Notes under the pieces: model-generated | Databases searched by the model: none | What the model was told of the DNA's origin: nothing | The model's input: only the letters and a program-made list of their open reading frames with translations | In this document: positions 50,142-57,594 of the stretch, one piece after another | How the letters are laid out: every line of letters starts with the position of its first letter | Position numbering within the stretch: position 1 is the first letter of the stretch | Translations under genes and position numbers: made by a program | NCBI GenBank assembly: GCA_036407095.1 | Contig: DASWZV010000085.1 | Coordinates: forward strand, 124,001 to 188,000 | Source of the DNA: Gp6-AA40 sp036407095 | GTDB lineage: Bacteria > Acidobacteriota > Vicinamibacteria > Vicinamibacterales > UBA2999 | Direction of reading: 5' to 3' | DNA: 64,000 bases

Positions 50142-52601
50142 ATGGATTGGTCAGGGCGTGCACGGTGGAGGGTCGCGGTCTTCTGCCTCTCAGGGATCGT
50201 CGGACTCCATGCCCATGTCGTGGCCGGTCAATCGGTCGCCGTCACCGGCCGTGTCGTCGACGCGGTGTCGGGTGGCGCCGTCGCCGACGCTAAGGTGGCG
50301 ATCGGCTCACGCACCATCATCACCGACGCCGAGGGCCGCTTCCGGCTCGACGTGTCCGCCGGACGCTTGGAGATCGACGTCCAGGCTCGTGAGTACCTTC
50401 CGCGAACTATCGTCGTTGACGCCAGCTCGCAGGGCGTGATGCCGATCGAGATTCAGCTGGTTCCGAGACGAGGATTCGAAACGCACGTCGAGGTCGCGGC
50501 GCCGGAGCCACCGCGGGAGGCGCCCGAAGGTCCAGCATCGCTTCCCCTGCGTTCGAAGCAGGTGCTCTCGACCGCCGGCAGCCTCGACAACCCGTTCCGG
50601 ACGCTGCAGACGCTGCCGGGTGTTGCCGGCACCGACGAGTTCGGCAGCAAGTTGTCAGTCCGCGGCGGCGCGCCGGACCAGAACCTCACCCTCATGGACG
50701 GCGTTGAGATTCACAACCCGTATCGCCTGTTCGGCCTGACGAGCGCATTCAATCCGGAAACGATCGAACGATTCGAGCTGCTGGCGGGAGGCTTCGGCGC
50801 CAAGTACGGCGACCGGTTGTCTTCCGTGGTCCTCGTGGAGAACCGCGACGGGAACGCCAGCCGTCCCCTCGGCGGGTCGGCCTCGGCGAGCATCACCGAT
50901 GCGAATATCATCGGCGAAGGATTGCTGCCAGGACCGGGACGGGGGTCGTGGCTCGGGACCGCGCGCCGCACGTACTACGATCTCGTTGCGGAGCGGGTCG
51001 TCCATCAGGATCTGCCCTCGTTCAACGATCTGCAGATCAAGACTGCATGGCAGCTTCCTGGCAGCCGTCGACTCTCGCTGCTCGGCCTGCGCAGCCGCGA
51101 GCTCACACGCATCACGCCAGAGACTGACACGGACGGCCGCGCGGACATCCAATCGCGCAACGATCTGCTCACCGCGACGCTGGCGTCCCCGGGGCGCTTC
51201 TCGTCCACCAGCATCATCGCCTGGTCCCGAAACACCGATCTCATCGACATCGTGGACGACGCGCAGGCGTCGTCTTCGTCGGTGCCCGGCTCGGAACCCG
51301 ATCAGTTCACGCGCCAGCTGTCGATCGACGATCTGTCAATACGCGAGGAGATCGGCCTTCCGCCACTCGGCCGCCATCGACTGGAGGCAGGAACGGAGTG
51401 GCATCGCCTGCAGACGCATGTCGCGTTCAGGACGTTCGACGATCGCGATCCGTTCGGGCTGTTCCGCGGAGGCGCCGTGTGGCTGGGAGGTGTGTTTCCC
51501 GAGCGCCTCGACCACTCGCGGAGTACCGCGCGCGGCGGCGCATGGATCGAGGATCGCGTGGAATTGTCGTCGGTGGCGACCCTGGTTCCCGGGCTGCGGT
51601 GGGATTGGAGCGGGCTGAACGGGCGCGCCTCGGTCTCGCCGCGGTTGAGAGGCGTGGTGGCGCTGAACGCGGCCACACGATTGACCGGGGCGGCGGGACT
51701 CTACACGCAGAGTCCAGGATACGAGAAGCTGCTGCAGGCCGATCACTTCACCGATTTGACCGCGGCCGGTCGCTTGAACCTGCGCCCCGAACGGGCGACC
51801 CACGCGGTCGGGGGCCTCGATCGCGACATCGCTCCCGGCATCCTCGGACGCGTCGAGGTGTACTACAAGCGGTTCACCGATCTCATCGTCGGCCGCCTCG
51901 AGACGGAAGACGAGCGACTGGCACGGCTCGCGCGGTACGATTTTCCGGTGTCATTGCAGCCGACGCTTCCCATCGCCCCAATGATCACGAGCGTGCCCAC
52001 GAACGACGGCCGCGGAAGGGCCTACGGGCTCGACGTTTTCCTCTCACGTGCGGACGGTCCGACACACCCGCGTCTTACAGGTTGGTTCTCGTACTCCCTT
52101 GGGAAGACGCAGCAGGATATTTATGGACGCCGCGTGCCCTTCAGCTACGACCGGCGCCATTCGATGAGCGTGGTGTGGAATTGGCGGGTGGACGATCGCT
52201 GGGAGTTGGCTGGCACGGCCCGCGTCGCATCAGGATTCCCGTGGACTCCGCCTTCAGGTGTACGCGTAGAGACCAGGGAGATCGACTCCCGGCTGGTGCC
52301 GGCGCTGTCGGGGCCGAATCGCGTCGTGCTCGAGGTTGCACCCGGCGGCGTCGCCGAGTTGAACTCCGCACGCATGCCGATGTTCGCGCGCGTCGATCTG
52401 CGGTTCGCATATCGTCCACGCGGCGCGAGCGGCCGATGGGAGCTGTACGTAGAGATCCTGAACGCGCTGAATCACACCAACGCCTGGTTCATGGATGTGA
52501 ACCTGGTGGACCGGACTTCGTTGTCATCGCCACTGAGCGAAGAACCGGTCGGAGGGTTTCCCCGCCTGCCAACGTTTGGCCTGCGCTTCAGGTTCCGCTA
52601 G
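50142..52601 (+). CDS. TonB-dependent receptor with carboxypeptidase-regulatory-like N-terminus
   Basis: The 819-residue receptor has a signal peptide (VAVFCLSGIVGLHAHVVAG) and a carboxypeptidase-regulatory domain (about 30-110, VTGRVVDAVSGGAVADAKVA). The plug follows (about 135-240, LPGVAGTDEFGSKLSVRGGAPDQNL in part, MDGVEIHNPYRLFG), then a barrel ending FGLRFRFR. It is shorter than the 14236 receptor and closer to classical TonB receptors. The ligand is unknown. The start at 50142 has GGAGG-like sequence upstream; an in-frame start at 49986 adds non-homologous residues. Confidence 0.9.
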   Translation: MDWSGRARWRVAVFCLSGIVGLHAHVVAGQSVAVTGRVVDAVSGGAVADAKVAIGSRTIITDAEGRFRLDVSAGRLEIDVQAREYLPRTIVVDASSQGVMPIEIQLVPRRGFETHVEVAAPEPPREAPEGPASLPLRSKQVLSTAGSLDNPFRTLQTLPGVAGTDEFGSKLSVRGGAPDQNLTLMDGVEIHNPYRLFGLTSAFNPETIERFELLAGGFGAKYGDRLSSVVLVENRDGNASRPLGGSASASITDANIIGEGLLPGPGRGSWLGTARRTYYDLVAERVVHQDLPSFNDLQIKTAWQLPGSRRLSLLGLRSRELTRITPETDTDGRADIQSRNDLLTATLASPGRFSSTSIIAWSRNTDLIDIVDDAQASSSSVPGSEPDQFTRQLSIDDLSIREEIGLPPLGRHRLEAGTEWHRLQTHVAFRTFDDRDPFGLFRGGAVWLGGVFPERLDHSRSTARGGAWIEDRVELSSVATLVPGLRWDWSGLNGRASVSPRLRGVVALNAATRLTGAAGLYTQSPGYEKLLQADHFTDLTAAGRLNLRPERATHAVGGLDRDIAPGILGRVEVYYKRFTDLIVGRLETEDERLARLARYDFPVSLQPTLPIAPMITSVPTNDGRGRAYGLDVFLSRADGPTHPRLTGWFSYSLGKTQQDIYGRRVPFSYDRRHSMSVVWNWRVDDRWELAGTARVASGFPWTPPSGVRVETREIDSRLVPALSGPNRVVLEVAPGGVAELNSARMPMFARVDLRFAYRPRGASGRWELYVEILNALNHTNAWFMDVNLVDRTSLSSPLSEEPVGGFPRLPTFGLRFRFR

Positions 52602-52690
52602 TGCCGCCGTGATGCCGACCAGTCGCTGCTTTGGGAAAGCCCGTGTCCCCCGCGATCTCCGTTCCCCGAAGCTGCTAAGATCCGCGCGCC

Positions 52691-54148
52691 ATGCGTCGTA
52701 CCATTCACGCACTCACACTCGCCGGATCCGCCGTTCTGCTCGGGTGTCAGCAACCGGCCTCTCCCATCCGTGCCGCGGCGGCCGCTTCTGATCCACTTGC
52801 TGACGATGCACGGAACGTACGGCTTGTCGGCTACAACGACCTGCAAGGGAGAGAAGCACTCGTCGTCACGACGCTCTCGGATCCCGCCAACGGAAGCTGG
52901 GTCTACGTCGGCCACCACGAGAGCTACTGGGACGGGAAACCGAAGCGCAATCCGATCACCGGCAAAGACGAATGGAACGGCACGTCGATTCTCGATGTCG
53001 CCGATCCGTCGAAACCGAAACTCGTCTGGCACATCCCGAACGAGTCGAACAGGAATTCACGATCGGTGTCGGTCGTCTACGACTACAAGTTCGACGGGTC
53101 GGGTCACGACTACCTGATTCGCAACTCCGAGGTGTTGACCGAGGGCGAGACGGGGCAGGACCTCAAGTATCAGATCTTCGACATCACGACGCGCGGCACC
53201 GACCCCGGCAAGATTGCGCTCGTCGCCGAGATCACGGGCACGCCGCCGAATTCGTGCGGGCGTGGTTGCGGCGGTCTGTTCAGGTATCGCGCGCACAAGG
53301 GCTGGTGGTCGCAGGACACCGGCTATTTCTATGCCGCGTCAGGCGAGCCGGGCTTTCGAAACGTCGTCATCCAGATCTTCGATCTGAAGAACCCGCGCGC
53401 GCCGAAGTTCGTCGGGCGGGCATGGCTGCCCAGTCAGAAGGACGGCGAGCCCGGATACGAGGGTCAGTATGCGCACCATCCGATCGTCGACGAGGAGCGC
53501 AAACGGCTGTACGTCGGCTACCGCAACTCGGGATGGGCCGCGGAGTTCGACATCGCCGATCCGGCGAAGCCGAAACTGGTGTGGTCGATCGACATGAACC
53601 CGCCGCATCGCGGGCCTCACACCGTGTCCCCAATCGTCTATGACAAGGTCCCCAACTTCGGGCCACAGGCCTTGCCACGCCGATACGCGTTCATCGTCGA
53701 CGAAGCAGGCGGCGCCGCAGACATGGCGCCGTGCACCAACGGCGTGCGCGCGGGCACCTACATGCTCGACATCACCAACGAGACCAGACCGTTCCCGGTT
53801 TCGGTGTGGCAGGTGCCGGTGGGAAATTTCTGTACGAAAGGCGGGCGCTTCGGCCCGCATCAGTCGGCCGAGACCGTGAACGGACGTCTCAATCGCTTCG
53901 AGAACAAGATGGCGTGGCTCGCCTACTTCAATGCCGGCATCCGCGTCGTCGATGTGTCGAATCCGTACAAGATCGAAGAGCTTGGCTACTACATCCCGAA
54001 GACGAACGCGCGATCGCACCCGGTCGACAAGGGCCAGCCGGTTGCAATTCAGATCAACGATGTGGATATCGATGCGCGGGGGTTGGTATATGCGTCAGAT
54101 CGGGTTGGCACTGGCCTCTTCATTCTTCGTTACGAGCCCAGCAAGTGA
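52691..54148 (+). CDS. LVIVD-repeat lipoprotein
   Basis: The 485-residue protein has an AVLLGCQQ lipobox. The body is a propeller of LVIVD-like blades with DVADPSKPKLVW, DLKNPRAPKFVGR, DIADPAKPKLVW and VVDVSNPYKIEELGY. HHESYWDG and CGRGCGG may form a metal or disulfide site. Function is unknown; such proteins often accompany surface or secreted systems. It is convergent with the NHL gene, with a large hairpin between. Confidence 0.82.
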   Translation: MRRTIHALTLAGSAVLLGCQQPASPIRAAAAASDPLADDARNVRLVGYNDLQGREALVVTTLSDPANGSWVYVGHHESYWDGKPKRNPITGKDEWNGTSILDVADPSKPKLVWHIPNESNRNSRSVSVVYDYKFDGSGHDYLIRNSEVLTEGETGQDLKYQIFDITTRGTDPGKIALVAEITGTPPNSCGRGCGGLFRYRAHKGWWSQDTGYFYAASGEPGFRNVVIQIFDLKNPRAPKFVGRAWLPSQKDGEPGYEGQYAHHPIVDEERKRLYVGYRNSGWAAEFDIADPAKPKLVWSIDMNPPHRGPHTVSPIVYDKVPNFGPQALPRRYAFIVDEAGGAADMAPCTNGVRAGTYMLDITNETRPFPVSVWQVPVGNFCTKGGRFGPHQSAETVNGRLNRFENKMAWLAYFNAGIRVVDVSNPYKIEELGYYIPKTNARSHPVDKGQPVAIQINDVDIDARGLVYASDRVGTGLFILRYEPSK

Positions 54149-54173
54149 ACGCGGAGGAAACGGAGTTTTGATC

Positions 54174-54244
54174 ACACGGAGGGAACGGGGCTAACGGAGA
54201 AGCCAAATGTCTCTTGATCTCCGTTAGCCCCGTTCCCTCCGTGT
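54174..54244. terminator. Perfect 26-bp inverted repeat between convergent genes
   Basis: The left arm 54174-54199 (ACACGGAGGGAACGGGG...) and right arm 54219-54244 are perfectly complementary, with a 19-nt loop. It lies 26 nt after the LVIVD stop and 7 nt before the NHL stop. It is therefore a strong candidate bidirectional terminator. The arms are built from GGAGGGAACGG-type phrases and one partial extra copy (GCGGAGGAAACGGAG) precedes it, which suggests repeat origin. Confidence 0.7.
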
Positions 54245-54251
54245 TCTTCGT

Positions 54252-55382
54252 TTATTTGGTCGATGTCGAAGCAGCCTTCCCCCCACCCTTGATCGTGATC
54301 TTCTCGACCGTCCAGGTCGAGCAGTCACCCTTGTAGATCACTGTGTCCGACTCGCAGTGAAGCTGGTGGACGAGGCACGTGGTCTGGCCATGACCTTTGC
54401 CGACCTGGGCCCAGCCGAGCAGGTTGCCATCGAGATCCATCTTGTAGATCTTGCCGTTGCCGTCGCCGCTGAACAGATACTGGTTCGGCGCGGGTGATGT
54501 GCAGACGCTCCAGGGCGCGGCAGCCGACGTGATCGACTTGATGAAGTTCAGATCCGCGTCATACACCTGGATGCGGCGATTGCCGCGATCGGCCACGTAG
54601 ATGTTGTTCTTCGCATCGGCGGTGATGGCGTGCACGGTGTTGAACTGGTTCGCGCCGCCGCCGCGGGTGCCGACGCTCTTGATCCACGTGCCGTCTTTCG
54701 CCAGCTTCACCACGCGCGAGTTGTTGTACCCGTCGGCAACGAAGATGTTGTCCGAGCTGTCCCAGGTGACGTCCGTGGGACGGCCGAACGTGCCGACGGT
54801 GCCCACCGGGAACCTGACCTCGTCCTTCTCGCCGCGCTCGACGAAGCGCTCGAGGAAGTCGATCGCCTCGGGTTTGCGGCCGAGGGCGAGCTTCACCATG
54901 CCCTGCGGGTCGAACTTGACGACCATGTTCGAGCCTTCATCGGTCATCCACACGTTGTCGTATTTGTCGACGCGAACCGTGTGCGCGAACGACGCCGCGT
55001 AGTTGTCCGGTCCCCACTGCTTGACGAACTTCAGGTTCTGATCGAACTCGAAGAGCTGCGATGCGGTTGAGCCGCGTGCCGGTCCGGCGTTGCCGCTTCG
55101 CGTGAACACGAACAGATGGCCTTTGGAGTTCTTTGCCACGCCAACGGCCTCGCCGATGGTGTGCCCGGGGATCGCCAGGCTCAGAACGTCTTCGGAAACC
55201 TGCAGCTGGGGCGTCGCCTTTTCGAGCGAGTCCTGCTTGGCGATCGCCGCCTGCTGTTCCGGGCTCGGGCCTCGTCCCCCGGCGGCCGGCTGTCCCTGAC
55301 CGGCACCGCCGCCGCCTTCGCGCTGGGCATGCAACCCGACCACGCCCAACAGCACGGCCAACACGATGATGGATCGTTTCAC
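54252..55382 (-). CDS. Exported NHL-repeat propeller protein (peptidylglycine-lyase-like)
   Basis: The 376-residue protein has a signal peptide (IIVLAVLLGVVGLHAQ), a Gly/Gln-rich linker (REGGGGAGQGQPAAGGRG), then a six-bladed NHL propeller: AVGVAKNSKGHLFVFTR, TVRVDKYDNVWMTDEG, PTDVTWDSSDNIFVADGYNN and AITADAKNNIYVADRGNRR. This pattern resembles the lyase domain of peptidylglycine amidating enzymes. Whether it is active is unknown. The GTG start has GGAGGCGG upstream. Confidence 0.85.
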   Translation of the reverse strand: MKRSIIVLAVLLGVVGLHAQREGGGGAGQGQPAAGGRGPSPEQQAAIAKQDSLEKATPQLQVSEDVLSLAIPGHTIGEAVGVAKNSKGHLFVFTRSGNAGPARGSTASQLFEFDQNLKFVKQWGPDNYAASFAHTVRVDKYDNVWMTDEGSNMVVKFDPQGMVKLALGRKPEAIDFLERFVERGEKDEVRFPVGTVGTFGRPTDVTWDSSDNIFVADGYNNSRVVKLAKDGTWIKSVGTRGGGANQFNTVHAITADAKNNIYVADRGNRRIQVYDADLNFIKSITSAAAPWSVCTSPAPNQYLFSGDGNGKIYKMDLDGNLLGWAQVGKGHGQTTCLVHQLHCESDTVIYKGDCSTWTVEKITIKGGGKAASTSTK

Positions 55383-55400
55383 GACCGCCTCCTCTCTGAC

Positions 55401-55506
55401 GCTTCGACAAAGCTCAGGGTCACCCGAGCAAAGTCGAGGGGTGAAGTGCGCCGGGAGTATACAGCGAACCTGGGTTCAGCGGGTTCAAGAGGTACAAGCG
55501 GTTCCG
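55401..55506. repeat. GAGCAAAGTCGAGG hairpin plus GGTTCAGG phrase
   Basis: GCTTCGACAAAGCTCAGGGT and ACCCGAGCAAAGTCGAGG (55401-55440) form an imperfect stem related to the repeat at 10365 and 56984. It is followed by GGTTCAGCGGGTTCAAG (55468-55506). Both lie between the divergent NHL and cupin genes. Confidence 0.55.
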
Positions 55507-55567
55507 TGGCTTCGAAGACGCATACAGAGCGATTTAGTAGTAAGGTGGGCGCCGTGCTGGAGGGCCT

Positions 55568-55969
55568 ATGAGGCGACATCTTGCTCTCATCATCGGAACC
55601 GCATCGATCTCGCTTGCCGCGCTCGCTGCACAAAGCGGCAGCGCGCTGGGCGATCGGACGACCCCGCTTCGGGCGTTGAACGGGACCGGCAACGTTGGCA
55701 TCAGCAACGCCGTGCTTCGCGATCAGCAGGACATCCGCGTGATCCGCGTCGTCGTGGAACCCGGTGGCAAGCGGGCGATGCATGCGCACACCGACGTCAA
55801 GTTCCACATGTTCGTCCCGATTTCGGGTGCCATGGTCGTCGATCTCGACGGCGGCCAGACCGTCGACGTCCCGGCGTGGCAGCCGTACTACATGAAGGCT
55901 GGCACGCAGCACGGATTCCACAACACCGGGTCGTCGCCGGTCGAGATCATGGAGATCTTCGTCAAGTAG
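55568..55969 (+). CDS. Exported cupin-domain protein
   Basis: The 133-residue protein has a signal peptide (ALIIGTASISLAALAAQ) and a single cupin barrel: VVEPGGKRAMHAHTDVKFHMF supplies the usual His metal ligands, and QHGFHNTGSSPVEIME the second motif. Metal type and reaction are unknown. GGAGG lies 8 nt before the ATG. It is followed after 9 nt by the third unnamed-family gene and is likely co-transcribed with it. Confidence 0.85.
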   Translation: MRRHLALIIGTASISLAALAAQSGSALGDRTTPLRALNGTGNVGISNAVLRDQQDIRVIRVVVEPGGKRAMHAHTDVKFHMFVPISGAMVVDLDGGQTVDVPAWQPYYMKAGTQHGFHNTGSSPVEIMEIFVK

Positions 55970-55978
55970 GAGTCACAG

Positions 55979-56962
55979 ATGCGCGCAAGGGTCATCGTTG
56001 CATCCGTGATCCCGATCGCGCTCGCAGCGGCGTTGTTCGAGCCGATGCGAGCGCAGGCACGTCGCTCGCCGTCGGCCCCGTCGCCCTTTGCCGCTCCACG
56101 AACACCGTGGGGCGATCCCGATCTGCAGGGCGCCTTCACCAACAGCGACGAGAGCCTCATCCCGATGGAGCGCCCGGATTCGCTCGCGGGTCGGACGCTC
56201 GCTGACATCACGCCCACCGAACTGTCTGCACTCAACGAGCAGCGCAACGAGGAGCGTGTCGAAGCCGACAAGCAGCGATGGGAGCTGCGAAGCCCACTGC
56301 ACTGGTTCGAGAATCACAACCCGAAGAACAGCCGTGCGTGGCTCGTCGTCGATCCGCCGGATGGCAAGATTCCGCCGCAGACGCCGGAGGCCCGGGCGCG
56401 TGCGGCCGCGCGCGCCAAGGCGAGGCAAGGTCGCGGCGAGGCCGATTCGTATGAGGATCGAAGCCTGTACGATCGCTGCATCACGCGCGGACTTCCCGGA
56501 TCGATGATGCCTGCCATCTACGGCAACTCGTACGAGATCGTGCAGGGGCCGGGCTTCGTCGCGATCGGCTACGAAATGGTGAACGAGATGCGCGTGATTC
56601 CGCTCGACCCATTCGGCGGCCGCGCGCACGTCGGACGCGCGATACGGGAATACATGGGAGATCCCCGCGGGCACTTCGAGGGCGACAGTCTCGTTGTCGA
56701 GACCACGAATTTCACCGACAAGGTGCCGTACCGTGGATCGAGCGATGAGCTGCGCCTGATTGAGCGCTTCACGCCGACGAGTGCGAAGACAGTGGAGTGG
56801 TCGGTGACTTTCGACGACCCGGCGACCTGGACCCGTCCGTGGACGTTTGCGATGAACTTGACGAGGACCGACGAACCGCCGTTCGAGTACGCGTGCCACG
56901 AGGGCAACTACGCGATGCGCAACATCCTCGGCATCGCCCGTGCAGAGGACCGCGGCAAGTAG
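55979..56962 (+). CDS. Unnamed exported family (WEGDTLxVET motif), copy 3
   Basis: The 327-residue protein starts at ATG 55979 (GGAG upstream) with an export signal near VIVASVIPIALAAALF. It shares TPWGDPDLQGAFTN, the ITRGLPGSMMPAIY region, GHFEGDSLVVETTNFTD, LRLIERFTPTSAKTVEW, TFDDPATWTRPW and YACHEGNYAM with the members at 36637 and 39959. A charged insert (ARARAAARAKARQ) lies near residue 150. Here its neighbour is a cupin rather than DUF6152. Confidence 0.75.
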   Translation: MRARVIVASVIPIALAAALFEPMRAQARRSPSAPSPFAAPRTPWGDPDLQGAFTNSDESLIPMERPDSLAGRTLADITPTELSALNEQRNEERVEADKQRWELRSPLHWFENHNPKNSRAWLVVDPPDGKIPPQTPEARARAAARAKARQGRGEADSYEDRSLYDRCITRGLPGSMMPAIYGNSYEIVQGPGFVAIGYEMVNEMRVIPLDPFGGRAHVGRAIREYMGDPRGHFEGDSLVVETTNFTDKVPYRGSSDELRLIERFTPTSAKTVEWSVTFDDPATWTRPWTFAMNLTRTDEPPFEYACHEGNYAMRNILGIARAEDRGK

Positions 56963-56963
56963 G

Positions 56964-57038
56964 GCGGATCGCCGCGCGCCTGCCCTGAGCGAGCGAAGCG
57001 AGTCGGGGGGAAGGATGCGTCACCTGGCTTGCGCAATT
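56964..57038. mobile_element. Fragment of the ~210-bp repeat, interrupted by a second repeat
   Basis: GCGGATCGCCGCGCG (56964-56978) and AAGGATGCGTCACCTGG (57011-57027, continuing to 57038) match, in order, the right end of the copy at 57356-57566. In that copy the two pieces are contiguous. Here about 31 bp intervene, containing the GAGCGAGCGAAGCGAGT repeat (56984-57005). This is most simply read as one repeat inserted into another. Confidence 0.6.
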
Positions 57039-57093
57039 GGTTCGAGCGCGAAAATCAGGACGACGAACTGCCGCCTCTGACATCTACCAGCAC

Positions 57094-57306
57094 CCGACTG
57101 GCTGACGCATTCCTCCGCGCCGCGATCCGCTCGCCGGCCAATAGCTTCTGCGGCGTGTGCGCTGCCGGTATCTCGCGGCTCCCCCGTCGCAAGAGGCTGA
57201 CGCGGTTGCTCCTCCCTCCGCCGCTCGCCTCGCCTGCGAAGCCATTGGCGACTCTCGCGTACGCGGCTCGCTCCACGCGGCGCTCCGGAACGCATCAGCC
57301 AGTCGG
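57094..57306. mobile_element. MITE-like ~213-bp element, copy B
   Basis: The ends CCGACTGGCTGACGCATTCC (57094-57113) and GGAACGCATCAGCCAGTCGG (57287-57306) are complementary at 18 of 20 positions. The interior is homologous along its length to the reverse complement of copy C, including GCGATCCGCTCGCCGGCCAA, GTCGCAAGAGGCT and GCGGCTCGCTCCACGC. It carries no transposase and short ORFs in it are not convincing. Confidence 0.7.
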
Positions 57307-57355
57307 GTGCTGCTGACTCGTGGCGCTACCTTTCATACGAGGCAGTTGCGCCAGC

Positions 57356-57566
57356 CAGGTTGATGCATCCTGGAGCGCGGCGTGGAGCGAGCCGCGCAGG
57401 AATGCCGCCAACCGCATCGTAGGCGCTGCGACCCGCGGGTGAGGAGCAATAGCGTTAGCCTCTTGCGACGACGGAGCGGCGAGAGATCGTGAGGCAGACG
57501 CCGGAGATGCGGTTGGCCGGCGAGCGGATCGCCGCGCGGAAGGATGCATCAACCTGGCTGGCGCAA
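57356..57566. mobile_element. MITE-like ~211-bp element, copy C, inverted relative to B
   Basis: The terminal inverted repeats 57356-57381 and 57541-57566 are perfectly complementary over 26 bp (starting TTGCGCCAGCCAGG). The interior matches copy B in reverse. B and C together form a diverged inverted pair between the unnamed-family gene and the kinase gene. No target-site duplication was recognised. Confidence 0.75.
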
Positions 57567-57594
57567 TCGGAGCCGGGCAAAGGAATCAGGGGAA

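Noticed and set aside
57029..57552. Short frames on both strands in the repeat pair
   Set aside because: They lie within the inverted MITE-like elements, differ between the two copies and show no ribosome sites or domain features.
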